A stretch of DNA of 34,939 nt from a virus (IMGVR_UViG_3300035670_000751:1-34939); one strand, 5' to 3'. Shown: positions 23,240 through 28,414, numbered from the stretch's first letter. Notes: generated from the sequence alone by a model not told the origin. A program made the numbers and translations.

Positions 23240-23482
23240 TTCTCACTCGCTTTCTCTAATACTGCTTTAGCAATTTTTAATCTAATTTCTTCTTCTGTTC
23301 CAACCCACCAAGTTCCATCAATTACTTTTCTTATTTCATCATCACTTAACTCTCTCAGTTCGTTTCGCTCTCTGAGAATTCGCTCAATCTTCTGAAAGCA
23401 ATACTCATCCCTAGGTATTGATGCGATTTCTTCAGCGTTTAATCCATCCCATGTTTTCATTTCTCACTCGCTTTCTTTAGTA
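23097..23482. repeat. Three-copy short repeat at gene junctions (KASEK-coding)
   Basis: The sequence TCACTCGCTTTCT occurs at 23097, 23243 and 23464, each time extending with small changes into TTAGTA or CTAATA. On the coding (minus) strand it encodes the Lys-Ala-Ser-Glu end of three consecutive genes and supplies GCGAGTGAG(A)AA directly before the next ATG. It therefore covers a stop, a start and a Shine-Dalgarno-like stretch in one unit. Confidence 0.8.
23236..23460 (-). CDS. Small acidic protein with ELSDDEI and KASEK motifs
   Basis: 74 residues. The N-terminus WDGLNAEEIASIPRDEYCFQ leads to ELSDDEIRKVIDGTWWVGTE and a final IRLKIAKAVLEKASEK. The D/E-E-I ... A-x-A-x-L-x-K-A-S-E layout is common in small proteins of Burkholderiales phages, where it occurs in multiple copies. 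It is a paralogue of the next gene upstream. ATGA overlaps at both ends. Function unknown. Confidence 0.75.
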   Translation of the reverse strand: MKTWDGLNAEEIASIPRDEYCFQKIERILRERNELRELSDDEIRKVIDGTWWVGTEEEIRLKIAKAVLEKASEK

Positions 23483-23669
23483 TTGCTCTAGCAAATCCAA
23501 AATAAGATTGTTGATGTGTATAAGGTGATTCCATTGCTTCAATGTATATCTGTCTTATTTCCTCATCACTTAACTCTCTTGGTGCGGTGTAGAGTGCAAC
23601 AATATCGTTTGGATTATCTTCTCTATATGCTTCTCTGTTTTCTTTGATATTCCATGCAACAGGTTTCAT
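23457..23669 (-). CDS. Small protein with ELSDEEI and KASEK motifs
   Basis: 70 residues. It starts MKPVAWNIKENREAYREDNP and continues to VALYTAPRELSDEEIRQIYI and FGFARAILKKASEK. The opening MKPVAW, the central LYTAPRELSDEEI and the closing FARAILKKASE are a recurrent phage protein pattern. It shares its last third with the downstream paralogue. ATGA overlaps at both ends. Function unknown. Confidence 0.78.
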   Translation of the reverse strand: MKPVAWNIKENREAYREDNPNDIVALYTAPRELSDEEIRQIYIEAMESPYTHQQSYFGFARAILKKASEK

Positions 23670-23812
23670 TTTTCAAATAACTCCCTTAATAAATGTTCTG
23701 CCATTATTACTGTCTCTCTGTGTTGTTTTTTTACAACATATCCACCATTAGGTAGCCTTGCTTGCAAAAGTTCATACAGTCTATCTGCCAAATCTACTGG
23801 ATCAATAATCAT
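23666..23812 (-). CDS. 48-residue helical protein (hand-called)
   Basis: Reads MIIDPVDLADRLYELLQARL then PNGGYVVKKQHRETVIMAEH and LLRELFEK. A compact helix-turn-helix-like composition with no Cys. Its ending resembles the family of the next two genes, but without the KASEK core. ATGA overlaps at both ends. Function unknown. Confidence 0.72.
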   Translation of the reverse strand: MIIDPVDLADRLYELLQARLPNGGYVVKKQHRETVIMAEHLLRELFEK

Positions 23813-23988
23813 GGGATAAGCCTCTTGCAACTGTATGGAGTCATTCCTATTCTGAACATTCCCATAACTGAGCAGTCTTGAGCAATTGTGTAGTAAGCAC
23901 CAAGCCCACCAACACTATTGCCAATAACAAAAATAATAACCATTCCGACCAGACTCTTTCTGATCTTCTCAATCCATTCATTAATCAT
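23809..23988 (-). CDS. 59-residue single-membrane-helix protein (hand-called)
   Basis: Starts MINEWIEKIRKSLVGMVIIF; the membrane helix runs from about residue 13 to 33. It is followed by YTIAQDCSVMGMFRIGMTPY then SCKRLIP. Two Cys lie in the C-terminal part (DC..., SCK), as in many small phage membrane proteins that end in a Cys-containing periplasmic tail. The ATG follows the stop of the winged-helix gene with no spacer, and its stop overlaps the next start as ATGA. Confidence 0.75.
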   Translation of the reverse strand: MINEWIEKIRKSLVGMVIIFVIGNSVGGLGAYYTIAQDCSVMGMFRIGMTPYSCKRLIP

Positions 23989-24363
23989 TTAAACCTCTGC
24001 TATGGGGTTAAAAAGCCAATGAGCTGCATAGTCAGGTCTTGGTGTGAACTTTGGTATTCTTCTCAATGGTTCTCTTGTCTTGAGCTTGTATCGTCTGTTG
24101 TATTCTTGCTGGCTGAATGGCAATGGCTTCTCTGCATCTGGTAGATTGCCAGTCTTGTAGTAAACAGTATAAGCACCTGCTTCACTCCTAGCATAGTGAT
24201 CGATATAGACCTGCTTCTTGAAGCGCATCTCTGTCAAATATTTAGAGAATGACTTTAGGCTCAGATTAACTGAGTCTGCCATCTGGTGACAGTTCATTGG
24301 TTCTTTTTGCATCCTGAGTAATAAATACTGGATTCGCTTTTGTTTCATTTCTCTCTGACTCAT
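23989..24363 (-). CDS. Winged helix-turn-helix DNA-binding protein
   Basis: 124 residues. Residues ~5-60 form a winged-HTH-like fold: KQKRIQYLLLRMQKEPMNCH, QMADSVNLSLKSFSKYLTEM (recognition helix around SLKSFSKYLTEM) and RFKKQVYIDHYARSEAG as the wing. The basic, Pro-containing C-terminal half (YKLKTREPLRRIPKFTPRPD) resembles a large set of proteobacterial phage proteins. It is the only clear transcription-factor candidate among the early genes and could bind the repeat at 27081-27101, but no link is shown. AAAGG lies six bases before the ATG. Confidence 0.75.
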   Translation of the reverse strand: MSQREMKQKRIQYLLLRMQKEPMNCHQMADSVNLSLKSFSKYLTEMRFKKQVYIDHYARSEAGAYTVYYKTGNLPDAEKPLPFSQQEYNRRYKLKTREPLRRIPKFTPRPDYAAHWLFNPIAEV

Positions 24364-24374
24364 ATAAACCTTTC

Positions 24375-24431
24375 AAAACTGGGCTACTCGCTGCGTCTGG
24401 TCGGCTAAGTAGTCTCAACCCAAATACCCAG
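24375..24431 (-). terminator. Possible structured element or terminator after the small exported-protein gene
   Basis: In the 91-base gap between two leftward genes, CTGGG (24379-24383) pairs with CCCAG (24427-24431), and CTACT (24384-24388) pairs with AGTAG (24408-24412). On the minus strand the 3' arm AGTAGCCCAG is followed by TTTTG. The two stems are separated by unpaired sequence, so it is a weak terminator candidate. Confidence 0.3.
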
Positions 24432-24454
24432 CATCCGCTTTTGCCCATTGTTAG

Positions 24455-24607
24455 TTAGAAGCAGTTAGTGCTGCAGTTACCACCATAACAACAGGTAGTG
24501 CATATAACCATTCTGCCATTTGAAGTTGTGACTGTGTGTGTAGAGCAATTAGCATAGACAACTGTCGCTGTCATTGCCAACAAAACACCTGCAATAATCT
24601 TTTTCAT
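24455..24607 (-). CDS. 50-residue exported Cys-rich protein (hand-called)
   Basis: A signal peptide (MKKIIAGVLLAMTATVVYA, cleavage before N20) precedes a 31-residue mature peptide with six Cys, including CTTCCYGGNCSTNC. AAGGAG eight bases before the ATG is an ideal ribosome site, so it is very probably expressed. Small exported proteins with the pattern VTTxxGR.xVCTTCC occur in many proteobacterial phages. The mature peptide is probably disulfide-bonded or metal-binding in the periplasm. Function unknown. Confidence 0.82.
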   Translation of the reverse strand: MKKIIAGVLLAMTATVVYANCSTHTVTTSNGRMVICTTCCYGGNCSTNCF

Positions 24608-24616
24608 AATAACTCC

Positions 24617-24853
24617 TTAGAATGGGACATCATCAGCTAGTGGAGCTGCTGTAGGGTTCTGACCTACTTCTCGCTTCTCAATATCTGCAAAGTAGATCCA
24701 TCCATCAAAAGGCACAGGCAAAGATTCAATCTTTAGCATCTCACCTTTACCAGTTTCCAATAAAACACCTACATTGACATAGCGAGTTTTTTCTTCACCT
24801 TGCTTGTTTGTGTAAGTACCTGCTTTAGCTTTTAGTTGTTTCTTGACTGCCAT
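24617..24853 (-). CDS. Small SSB-like protein with acidic C-terminal tail
   Basis: 78 residues. The first part (KKQLKAKAGTYTNKQGEEKT, RYVNVGVLLETGKGEML) is beta-rich with spaced basic and aromatic residues, like a reduced OB fold. The last residues PLADDVPF match the acidic DDxPF tip through which bacterial SSB recruits partners. Genes of this type sit next to annealing proteins and exonucleases in many phages. It would coat single-stranded DNA made by the YqaJ nuclease, whose gene overlaps it by 29 bases. AAAGG lies eight bases before the ATG. Confidence 0.7.
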   Translation of the reverse strand: MAVKKQLKAKAGTYTNKQGEEKTRYVNVGVLLETGKGEMLKIESLPVPFDGWIYFADIEKREVGQNPTAAPLADDVPF

Positions 24854-25454
24854 CTTTTAAACCTTTCAATTTATTTACTGTTTCATTTACTTCATCTAAA
24901 AAAACTACTACTTCTTCTTCGAGCTTTGCAATATATTCATCATCTCGATTTACTCGGACAACAAACAACTGCAAATCCTCTGGAAGCCTTGGATCAAAAG
25001 ACACAAAATCACACCATTGGCGGTTCATCACAGCCATCTGAGTTTGCATCTGAGGAATATACTTTGTAGGTGCTTTACCACTCAATAGAGTAGAAAGATG
25101 AGTTTTAGAGTTTGGGCATTTTATTTCAATAAGCCCTTCTTCTTCAACCATACCATCAGGGCTGCAACCGAAATTAGCAATGGTAGGATGGTCAATAAAA
25201 CCTGTTTCATCCACCAAGACATTTCTATATGCTTCATAAGCCATCCTTGCTTGTGGTTCTGTTTCAGTTCCCCATTGCATAGCTTCATTCTGGTAGAACT
25301 CCTGTTGCTTGCCAGTAAGTCTTTCGAGAACTAAGTCTGTCAAGTAATCTGCTCTAGTGGCTGAGTCCTTCTTAGCCAAGACTGCTGATACTTTACTAGC
25401 AGTTACTTTGCCTAATCTGGCTGCGAACCATTCTTCACTTCTTTGTTCCATCAT
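24825..25454 (-). CDS. YqaJ-type viral recombinase exonuclease (lambda Exo-like)
   Basis: 209 residues. Motifs in order: QRSEEWFAARLGKVTASK (the R-xxW-xxxR-xGxxTAS start typical of YqaJ), WGTETEPQARMAY, the nuclease core CSPDGM with Asp100, and IEIKCP with Glu110 and Lys112. This is the PD-(D/E)xK set of lambda-type exonucleases. The enzyme degrades the 5' strand of double-stranded ends and passes the 3' tail to the annealing protein encoded upstream. The start ATG 25454 overlaps the preceding stop (ATGATG); 25451 is an equally readable start. Confidence 0.92.
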   Translation of the reverse strand: MMEQRSEEWFAARLGKVTASKVSAVLAKKDSATRADYLTDLVLERLTGKQQEFYQNEAMQWGTETEPQARMAYEAYRNVLVDETGFIDHPTIANFGCSPDGMVEEEGLIEIKCPNSKTHLSTLLSGKAPTKYIPQMQTQMAVMNRQWCDFVSFDPRLPEDLQLFVVRVNRDDEYIAKLEEEVVVFLDEVNETVNKLKGLKDGSQETTKS

Positions 25455-25537
25455 CTATCTCCTAACCAAAGGATTAGCCCTACAAAGGCTAACCCTGCCA
25501 AAAAACCTAATAAAAGGACAAGAATTATAGTAATCAT
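25451..25537 (-). CDS. 28-residue membrane microprotein (hand-called)
   Basis: A single membrane helix with almost nothing else: MITIILVLLLGFLAGLAFVG then LILWLGDR. Both ends overlap neighbours (ATGA upstream, ATGATG downstream), and TTAGGAGATAG inside its 3' end is the ribosome site for the exonuclease. It may therefore serve as a translated leader as much as a protein. Confidence 0.68.
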   Translation of the reverse strand: MITIILVLLLGFLAGLAFVGLILWLGDR

Positions 25538-25716
25538 TTTACTTCAGACATCTCTTGAAGAACAAGGGATAAATCGTCTGCATACTTACTACAGTTTTTT
25601 GAAGCCTTGATTGCGTTAGACCAGTCACCTGCTAGACAGTAGTGGTGCAATACCTTTACTTCTGCCATTAGGTCAATCCAAATACCTGAGTAGTCTTTTG
25701 TTTCATCCATCTTCAT
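25534..25716 (-). CDS. Small protein of unknown function
   Basis: 60 residues from ATG 25716; an in-frame ATG 15 bases upstream has no ribosome site, while 25716 has GGAG nine bases away and an ATGA overlap. The core DYSGIWIDLMAEVKVLHHYC followed by LAGDWSNAIKASKNCSKYAD is helical with two Cys and resembles a recurrent small family in early regions of proteobacterial phages. Function unknown. Confidence 0.7.
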   Translation of the reverse strand: MKMDETKDYSGIWIDLMAEVKVLHHYCLAGDWSNAIKASKNCSKYADDLSLVLQEMSEVK

Positions 25717-25874
25717 TTCTCGTTTCTCCATGCTAAGTGCTTATAAGTTTGAAATTTCTCTTGGAATCTTTTATCTTCGCTAGGTGGTGTCCAGCCTAGT
25801 TTTCTGAGTGTTTCAGCAACATTGGTCTTAGCTGCTGGGACATACTGGAAATTAATATTATCAATTAGTTTCAT
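25713..25874 (-). CDS. 53-residue basic protein (hand-called)
   Basis: Reads MKLIDNINFQYVPAAKTNVA then ETLRKLGWTPPSED and KRFQEKFQTYKHLAWRNEK. The middle (TNVAETLRKLGWTPPSED) resembles short phage proteins with a helix followed by GW-P-P. It is basic and soluble. ATGA overlaps at both ends; its end encodes GGAG used by the next gene. Function unknown. Confidence 0.7.
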   Translation of the reverse strand: MKLIDNINFQYVPAAKTNVAETLRKLGWTPPSEDKRFQEKFQTYKHLAWRNEK

Positions 25875-26062
25875 CTTTTCCCCAAATCAAATTCAATAAT
25901 GTCGTTGCTTGCAATGAACTTATTATCCCTTGCATAGTAATTAACTTTTTCTGCAAGTCTTTCGTGAAGTTCTCCTAAGTGATTAGCAGCAAATTCATTT
26001 TTAGTTTCAAATGTTGCTATATCAAAAGCAAATCTAACTCTTATTTTATTTACTCTGCTCAT
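25871..26062 (-). CDS. Small protein of unknown function
   Basis: 63 residues with a strand-helix-strand look: NKIRVRFAFDIATFETKNEF, AANHLGELHERLAEKVNYYA, RDNKFIASNDIIEFDLGKR. No motif was recognised. It lies directly after the annealing protein with ATGA overlaps on both sides, so it may belong to the recombination set. Confidence 0.7.
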   Translation of the reverse strand: MSRVNKIRVRFAFDIATFETKNEFAANHLGELHERLAEKVNYYARDNKFIASNDIIEFDLGKR

Positions 26063-26589
26063 GCTAACTGTGCCTTTCTATCTTCTTTAGCCTTGTTGAT
26101 TCTTACTAAAGCTGCTTTGTCTTTGCTTGCAACCTTGTAGCCATGAGCAAAGTTCTTCTTTAGTTCTTCCATATCTTTTGACAAGATAATCATTTCTTCT
26201 AGCTCTGTGACATCTACAGGCTCTGCATCTTCCTGTGGCAAATCCTCACCAGCATAGATATACAAGCCGATACCATGCAATGCGATAGCCTTGGCTAGGC
26301 ATCTCTGCATAGCTGTATTAACTGCAAAAGCATCTGGGTTAGGAATGGCTTTGTTGCGGTAGTCCATCACAGGTAACTGTGCAGTCATAGACTTGCCAAA
26401 AGCATTGACTGTGCAAAACACCATCACAGTCTCACCAAACAATACTGGCTGACCATAAGACCAAGTAGCCATAGGATCTTGCTGCAACAACTGGTCACAA
26501 GCCCAAGCCCATGACAAATAGCTAAGACCATTCTTCTTTTCAATCTTGCTTGAGACATCAATCTTTCTTAATTCTGCATATTTACTCAT
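26059..26589 (-). CDS. Single-strand annealing protein, DUF1071 (Sak/Rad52-like)
   Basis: 176 residues. Diagnostic segments: GLSYLSWAWACDQLLQQDP, the strand pair VMVFCTVNAFGKSMTAQLPV, then MDYRNKAIPNPDAFAVNTAM followed by QRCLAKAIALHGIGLYIYAG. These are the DUF1071 family motifs, part of the Rad52-like group of annealing proteins. The C-terminal part is acidic, then a basic helix. It should bind single-stranded DNA and pair homologous strands, acting with the YqaJ exonuclease and SSB-like protein encoded downstream. TAGGAG nine bases before the ATG is a strong ribosome site. Confidence 0.92.
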   Translation of the reverse strand: MSKYAELRKIDVSSKIEKKNGLSYLSWAWACDQLLQQDPMATWSYGQPVLFGETVMVFCTVNAFGKSMTAQLPVMDYRNKAIPNPDAFAVNTAMQRCLAKAIALHGIGLYIYAGEDLPQEDAEPVDVTELEEMIILSKDMEELKKNFAHGYKVASKDKAALVRINKAKEDRKAQLA

Positions 26590-26693
26590 TTATTTCTCCT
26601 AAAAAACTTATTAACAAAACTGCGCCAACAAAAATATAGAGCTGTGGACTTACACAATCCTGACATTCTTAGTCTGCGGTATTTGGTTATCAT
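26586..26693 (-). CDS. 35-residue basic microprotein (hand-called)
   Basis: Reads MITKYRRLRMSGLCKSTALY then FCWRSFVNKFFRRNK, very basic and aromatic. The main support is exact ATGA overlap at both ends, matching all other junctions in this operon. Another frame of the same bases reads as a membrane helix (LYIFVGAVLLISFLGE) but has no start codon, so a frameshift or sequence error cannot be ruled out. Its end carries the ribosome site of the annealing protein. Confidence 0.45.
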   Translation of the reverse strand: MITKYRRLRMSGLCKSTALYFCWRSFVNKFFRRNK

Positions 26694-26941
26694 CTCTCAT
26701 CCCATTGAGTTCTTAAGTCCATCTCATAGTTAGCCCTGTCATTGGCATAACCTTCCATGACTTCTACTGTGTGATTCCAGACCCATCTACCCAAAGTCTC
26801 AAAGTCTCTGTTCTCTAGCAACTCTTGGAGTCGCTCACCTTGTTCTTTGCTGGTCTGTTCCATTGCTTCTAGGAAGTTATTAACCTTGCAAGGGTTATAT
26901 TCATCAGCCATAAAGTCATCAACTAGTTCTTCAAAAGTCAT
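26690..26941 (-). CDS. Small acidic protein
   Basis: 83 residues, strongly acidic and helical (FEELVDDFMADEYNPCKVNN, FLEAMEQTSKEQGERLQELL, RDFETLGRWVWNHTVEVM). No domain was recognised. Acidic small early proteins of phages often act as DNA mimics or inhibitors of host proteins, but nothing specific supports that here. AAGGAG nine bases before the ATG marks it as well expressed. Confidence 0.75.
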   Translation of the reverse strand: MTFEELVDDFMADEYNPCKVNNFLEAMEQTSKEQGERLQELLENRDFETLGRWVWNHTVEVMEGYANDRANYEMDLRTQWDER

Positions 26942-26952
26942 TATTCTTCTCC

Positions 26953-27033
26953 TTAAATAAACAAAGCAAACATTGAACCAATAACTGCACCTAAAACTGC
27001 TGCACCCAAAATATCTAACTTAGTAACTTTCAT
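26953..27033 (-). CDS. 26-residue membrane microprotein, first leftward gene (hand-called)
   Basis: Reads MKVTKLDILGAAVLGAVIGS then MFALFI: a single Gly/Ala-rich membrane helix after a short basic N-terminus. AAGGAG lies six bases before the ATG, an ideal ribosome site, and its stop TAA runs into the AAGGAG of the next gene. It is the promoter-proximal gene of the leftward operon. It may be a membrane-acting early peptide. Confidence 0.68.
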   Translation of the reverse strand: MKVTKLDILGAAVLGAVIGSMFALFI

Positions 27034-27133
27034 ATAAACTCCTTAAACAATTAAACTTCAGTAATAGAGATAATGAACTAGAATACTTACTGAATACTTA
27101 CAAATGCAAACTATTTTCTAGGTACTTTCCCTA
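27034..27133. promoter_or_regulatory. Divergent early control region
   Basis: This 100-base AT-rich gap separates the leftward and rightward early operons, so it must hold promoters in both directions or be read through. Rightward, TAGAAT (27079-27084) is a good -10 with a poor -35 (TTCAGT region, 27057-27062). Leftward, TTGCAT (27109-27104) and TATTCT (27085-27080) are spaced 18 bases apart, a weak match. Both candidates overlap the tandem repeat at 27081-27101. Confidence 0.5.
27081..27101. repeat. Tandem 10-bp repeat, candidate operator
   Basis: GAATACTTAC occurs at 27081-27090 and again at 27092-27101, identical, with an 11-base period (about one helical turn). The spacing puts both copies on the same face of the DNA, as expected for a regulator binding as a dimer of like-oriented subunits. 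The position overlaps both candidate early promoters. Confidence 0.65.
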
Positions 27134-27409
27134 ATGCGAGCTAAAAGAGTTGATATTAACCAGAAAGCCATAGTCGAACACCTAAGAGCTATGGGGATGT
27201 CTGTATTCCACTTGCACGAAGTCGGTAAGGGCTGTCCAGACCTTTTGTGTGGCATGAATGGTCAGACATACCTTATCGAAGTCAAGCGAGATGACAAGGC
27301 ATCATTCACACCTGCGCAGCTAGAGTTTCAAAAGACTTGGCAAGGATCACCAGTAGTAAGAATAAATAATCCACAAGAAGCTATTGATTTTGTAAAAAAT
27401 ATGGTTTAA
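27134..27409 (+). CDS. VRR-NUC-type nuclease
   Basis: 91 residues. The compact VRR-NUC layout is visible: N-terminal helix (NQKAIVEHLRAMGMSVFHLH), GKGCPDLLCGMNG with Asp36, LIEVKRD with Glu49 and Lys51, then FTPAQLEFQKTWQGSPVVRI and DFVKNMV. This is a PD-(D/E)xK fold with a stand-alone length usual for phage VRR-NUC proteins. Family members cut branched DNA such as Holliday junctions or flaps, so a role in resolving replication or recombination intermediates before packaging is likely. It is the first rightward early gene. Confidence 0.88.
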   Translation: MRAKRVDINQKAIVEHLRAMGMSVFHLHEVGKGCPDLLCGMNGQTYLIEVKRDDKASFTPAQLEFQKTWQGSPVVRINNPQEAIDFVKNMV

Positions 27410-27498
27410 TGTTTTGACTGGCTAGGTTCGCTACCGAAAAGTGGACTCCTTCACCCACCTGCCAGTTCCTTATAAGTGAAGGCTTTTGAAGGAAAGTT
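27410..27498 (+). promoter_or_regulatory. Structured leader upstream of the replication initiator
   Basis: Two complementary pairs interleave: ACTGGC (27417-27422) with GCCAGT (27461-27466), and CCTTCAC (27448-27454) with GTGAAGG (27476-27482). Both can form together only as a pseudoknot; otherwise they are alternatives in one RNA. The second stem is followed by CTTTT and by the ribosome site GAAGGAAAG. A terminator, an autoregulatory site or an RNA switch are possible; no known class was recognised. Confidence 0.45.
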
Positions 27499-28263
27499 AT
27501 GTATTACTACAAATTCAATATTGCCGACTGGCATCTAGCAACAAGTCACTTAAGCCTAGAAGAAGAAGCCATTTATTTTAGGCTCATAAATTATTATTAC
27601 GACTCAGAAAGTCCTATCCCAGAAGAAACCCAGTCGGTTATTAGGCGGTTAAGACTCGGTTCTTACTCGGAAACTGTTGGGATTATTCTCAAAGAATTTT
27701 TCACTTTGGAATCAGATGGATGGCATCATAAGCGGTGTGATGACGAAATTTCTCAGTACCATGAGAAGGCAGAAGTCAATCAAATCAATGGTAAGAAGGG
27801 TGGTAGACCTAAGAAAACCCAGTCGGTTTCCAAAGATAACCCAGACATAACCTTAACCAAGAACCATAAACCATTAACCAAGAACCAAATAATAAATACA
27901 CCTGAAGGTGTTTCTGAATCTATTTTTAAAGATTACTTAGAAGTCAGAAAAGCTAAGAAAGCCAAATGGACTGAAACAGCATTAAAAGGCTTACAAAGAG
28001 AAGCTGCTAAAGCTAAGATGTCTTTACAAGATGTTATGCAATTATGCTGTGAAAGAAACTGGGTAGGATTTAAAGCTGAGTGGGCTAAACCAGAAGAAAG
28101 CAAGGTAGGGCAATTACCACTAGGAACAGACAAGCAAATAGCTCATGCTTACGAAGTTGAGTGTGGTGGTGATCCTACAAAAGCTAGATTTAACAGTTAT
28201 TTTGAAATGAGGAAGTTTATTGAAGATTTCAGAGATAAACAAAAGCGAACAGTATCGTCATGA
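27499..28263 (+). CDS. Replication initiation protein, DUF1376 (YdaU-like)
   Basis: 254 residues. The N-terminal ~90 residues are DUF1376: YYYKFNIADWHLATSHLSLE, EEAIYFRLINYYYDSESPIP, then QSVIRRLRL and GWHHKRCDDEISQYHEKAE. This winged-helix-like domain is found in phage and prophage replication proteins. A low-complexity linker (KKGGRPKKTQ, LTKNHKPLTKNQ) follows, and a C-terminal helical part (WTETALKGLQREAAKAKMSL, QDVMQLCCERNWVGFKAEW) is typical of helicase-loader partners. With no phage polymerase in the genome, it probably recruits host replication proteins. The linker DNA holds direct repeats. Confidence 0.85.
   Translation: MYYYKFNIADWHLATSHLSLEEEAIYFRLINYYYDSESPIPEETQSVIRRLRLGSYSETVGIILKEFFTLESDGWHHKRCDDEISQYHEKAEVNQINGKKGGRPKKTQSVSKDNPDITLTKNHKPLTKNQIINTPEGVSESIFKDYLEVRKAKKAKWTETALKGLQREAAKAKMSLQDVMQLCCERNWVGFKAEWAKPEESKVGQLPLGTDKQIAHAYEVECGGDPTKARFNSYFEMRKFIEDFRDKQKRTVSS
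27853..27887 (+). repeat. 14-bp direct repeat inside the initiator gene, candidate origin
   Basis: TTAACCAAGAACCA occurs at 27853-27866 and 27874-27887, identical, with a 21-base period (two helical turns), directly followed by an AT-rich stretch (AATAATAAATA). The 11-base core AACCAAGAACC recurs once more at 32268-32278. Repeats inside the linker of the initiator gene next to AT-rich DNA mirror the lambda O/ori arrangement. The repeat also encodes LTKN twice, so coding duplication is an alternative. Confidence 0.55.
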
Positions 28264-28414
28264 GTGCGAAATTAGATTTGTTGCAAGCATGAATTTGTCA
28301 GGAAGAAGAAAGTATTTGGCACTAGTGTTAGATAAGCGAGGAGTAAAGTCGCTTGAAAAACTAAAGGAAGGTTTAACTGAATTATGGATAAAGAACAAAT
28401 CAACCAGAGCATGA
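28220..28414 (+). CDS. Small conserved phage protein (TTG start)
   Basis: 64 residues from TTG 28220, chosen because GAGGAAG lies seven bases upstream and the conserved-looking part begins at YRHECEIRFVASMNLSGRRK, well before the first ATG (28289). The rest (YLALVLDKRGVKSLEKLKEG then LTELWIKNK) is helical and basic. Similar short proteins with ECE-R-V......R..YL..V...RG follow replication genes in many proteobacterial phages. Function unknown. It overlaps both neighbours by tens of bases. Confidence 0.68.
   Translation: MKISEINKSEQYRHECEIRFVASMNLSGRRKYLALVLDKRGVKSLEKLKEGLTELWIKNKSTRA

Noticed and set aside
23878-24144. 88-codon rightward frame over the leftward operon
   Set aside because: Antisense to two supported leftward genes (59-residue membrane protein and winged helix); no ribosome site.
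24266-24448. 60-codon leftward frame beginning MGKSGCWVFG
   Set aside because: Overlaps the winged-helix gene by about 100 bases in another frame, has no ribosome site and no recognisable pattern.
27417-27482. Assignment of the leader to a known riboswitch class (preQ1, SAM-II, glutamine)
   Set aside because: None of the consensus cores I know for these classes is present; only the interleaved pairing is visible.
28260-28292. ATG at 28260 overlapping the initiator stop (TCATGA) as start of the next gene
   Set aside because: It opens only a 10-codon frame; the TTG at 28220 with GAGGAAG fits the conserved-looking protein better.
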